Shown: positions 48,302 to 48,535 of the stretch, in pieces
Position numbering within the stretch: the first letter of the stretch is position 1
Layout: each line of letters starts with the position of its first letter
Source: Bacteroidales bacterium
Lineage (GTDB): Bacteria; Bacteroidota; Bacteroidia; Bacteroidales; GCA-2748055
NCBI GenBank assembly: GCA_029210725.1
Contig: JARGFM010000026.1
Coordinates: forward strand, 943-49,477
Direction of reading: 5' to 3'
DNA: 48,535 bases
Translations under genes and position numbers: made by a program
Notes under the pieces: generated by a model
What the model was told of the DNA's origin: nothing
Database searches by the model: none
Seen by the model: the letters and a program-made list of their open reading frames with translations, nothing else

Positions 48302-48463
48302 AGCGTGCAGGTCCTTCATAGCGTGCAGGTCCTTAATAGCGTGCCGGTTCTTCATAGCGTGCCGGTTCTTCATAGCGTGCCGGTTCTTCATAGCGTGCAG
48401 GTCCTTAATAGCGTGCAGGTCCTTAATAGCGTGCCGGTCCTTAATAGCGTGCCGGTCATTAAT
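48302..48463. repeat. Nine tandem 18-bp repeats
   Basis: Nine head-to-tail units of 18 bases with consensus AGCGTGCMGGTYCTTMAT, without gaps, occupy 48302-48463. Three units are CCGGTTCTTCAT-type and the rest vary at the ninth, twelfth and sixteenth bases, with one further change in the last unit. Since 18 is a multiple of three and the unit has no stop, hexapeptide repeats are open on both strands (SVQVLH-like on plus, MKDLHA-like on minus). A GTG-initiated plus frame (48242-48484) and a minus frame (48266-48520) cross it. Neither has a convincing gene start or domain, so I treat it as a minisatellite. Confidence 0.85.
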
Positions 48464-48535
48464 ATTATGAGTACTAACTTGTAGCAAGGACTTTCCGCTT
48501 AATGAGGAGCGGGTCCACATTGATCTTCAATCCGA
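48464..48535. other. Right edge after the tandem repeat
   Basis: About 70 bases to the end of the window follow the repeat. I see no gene or signal in them. Confidence 0.4.

Noticed and set aside
48242-48520. Overlapping frames on both strands across the 18-bp repeat as real repeat proteins
   Set aside because: The openness follows from an 18-base unit with no stop codon. Neither frame has a signal peptide, a fold outside the repeats, or a good start.

Overview
The window reads as a Bacteroidota chromosome, probably a polysaccharide-degrading member of the Bacteroidales/Marinilabiliales type. The evidence is a SusC/SusD pair, several SpII lipoproteins, a Bacteroidota-type TamB/TamL pair, DUF4249 and DUF5916 proteins, promoter -7 elements of the form TAnnTTTG, and few Shine-Dalgarno-like starts. 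No rRNA, tRNA or CRISPR array was seen.

Layout. 1-722: the cut-off start of a leftward gene that may be a transposase, then about 500 bases of AT-rich, gene-free DNA carrying repeated short motifs. 723-7013: a small secreted protein, a membrane FlgO-like/TPR protein, a DUF5916 outer-membrane protein and an HTH-membrane-NTF2 fusion. 7052-9636: an agarase-like glycoside hydrolase lipoprotein with a coupled EF-hand/leucine-rich-repeat lipoprotein. 9792-10667: a cation diffusion facilitator. 10717-17132: a tightly overlapping four-gene export/uptake operon (secreted protein, STN-type TonB receptor, DUF4249 lipoprotein, MG2-plus-plug protein). 17135-21400: a leftward operon of a GH2 lipoprotein and a sugar/proton symporter, divergent from a second MFS permease (21513-22691). 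22897-29879: tamB-tamL envelope assembly.

30031-43816 is a polysaccharide utilisation locus: SusC, SusD, an intrinsic terminator, then LacZ-type GH2, DUF6057 membrane protein, a PD40 lipoprotein with one c-type heme motif, and a GH36 alpha-galactosidase. SusC/SusD would bind and import a glycan, the GH2 and GH36 enzymes would remove beta- and alpha-galactosyl units, and the DUF6057/PD40 pair is of unknown role. With the agarase-like enzyme, the second GH2 and two MFS permeases, the window points to growth on galactose-rich glycans. No dedicated PUL regulator lies beside it.

43838-46724 is a leftward pair: an octaheme tetrathionate-reductase-family cytochrome followed by a serine hydrolase, with a perfect FNR-type palindrome upstream of the cytochrome. 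46808-47480 encodes a four-helix membrane protein and an XRE regulator, with a good promoter and an operator-like cluster. 47678-48002 is a small gene apparently broken by a 4-bp duplication, and the window ends in nine copies of an 18-bp tandem repeat.
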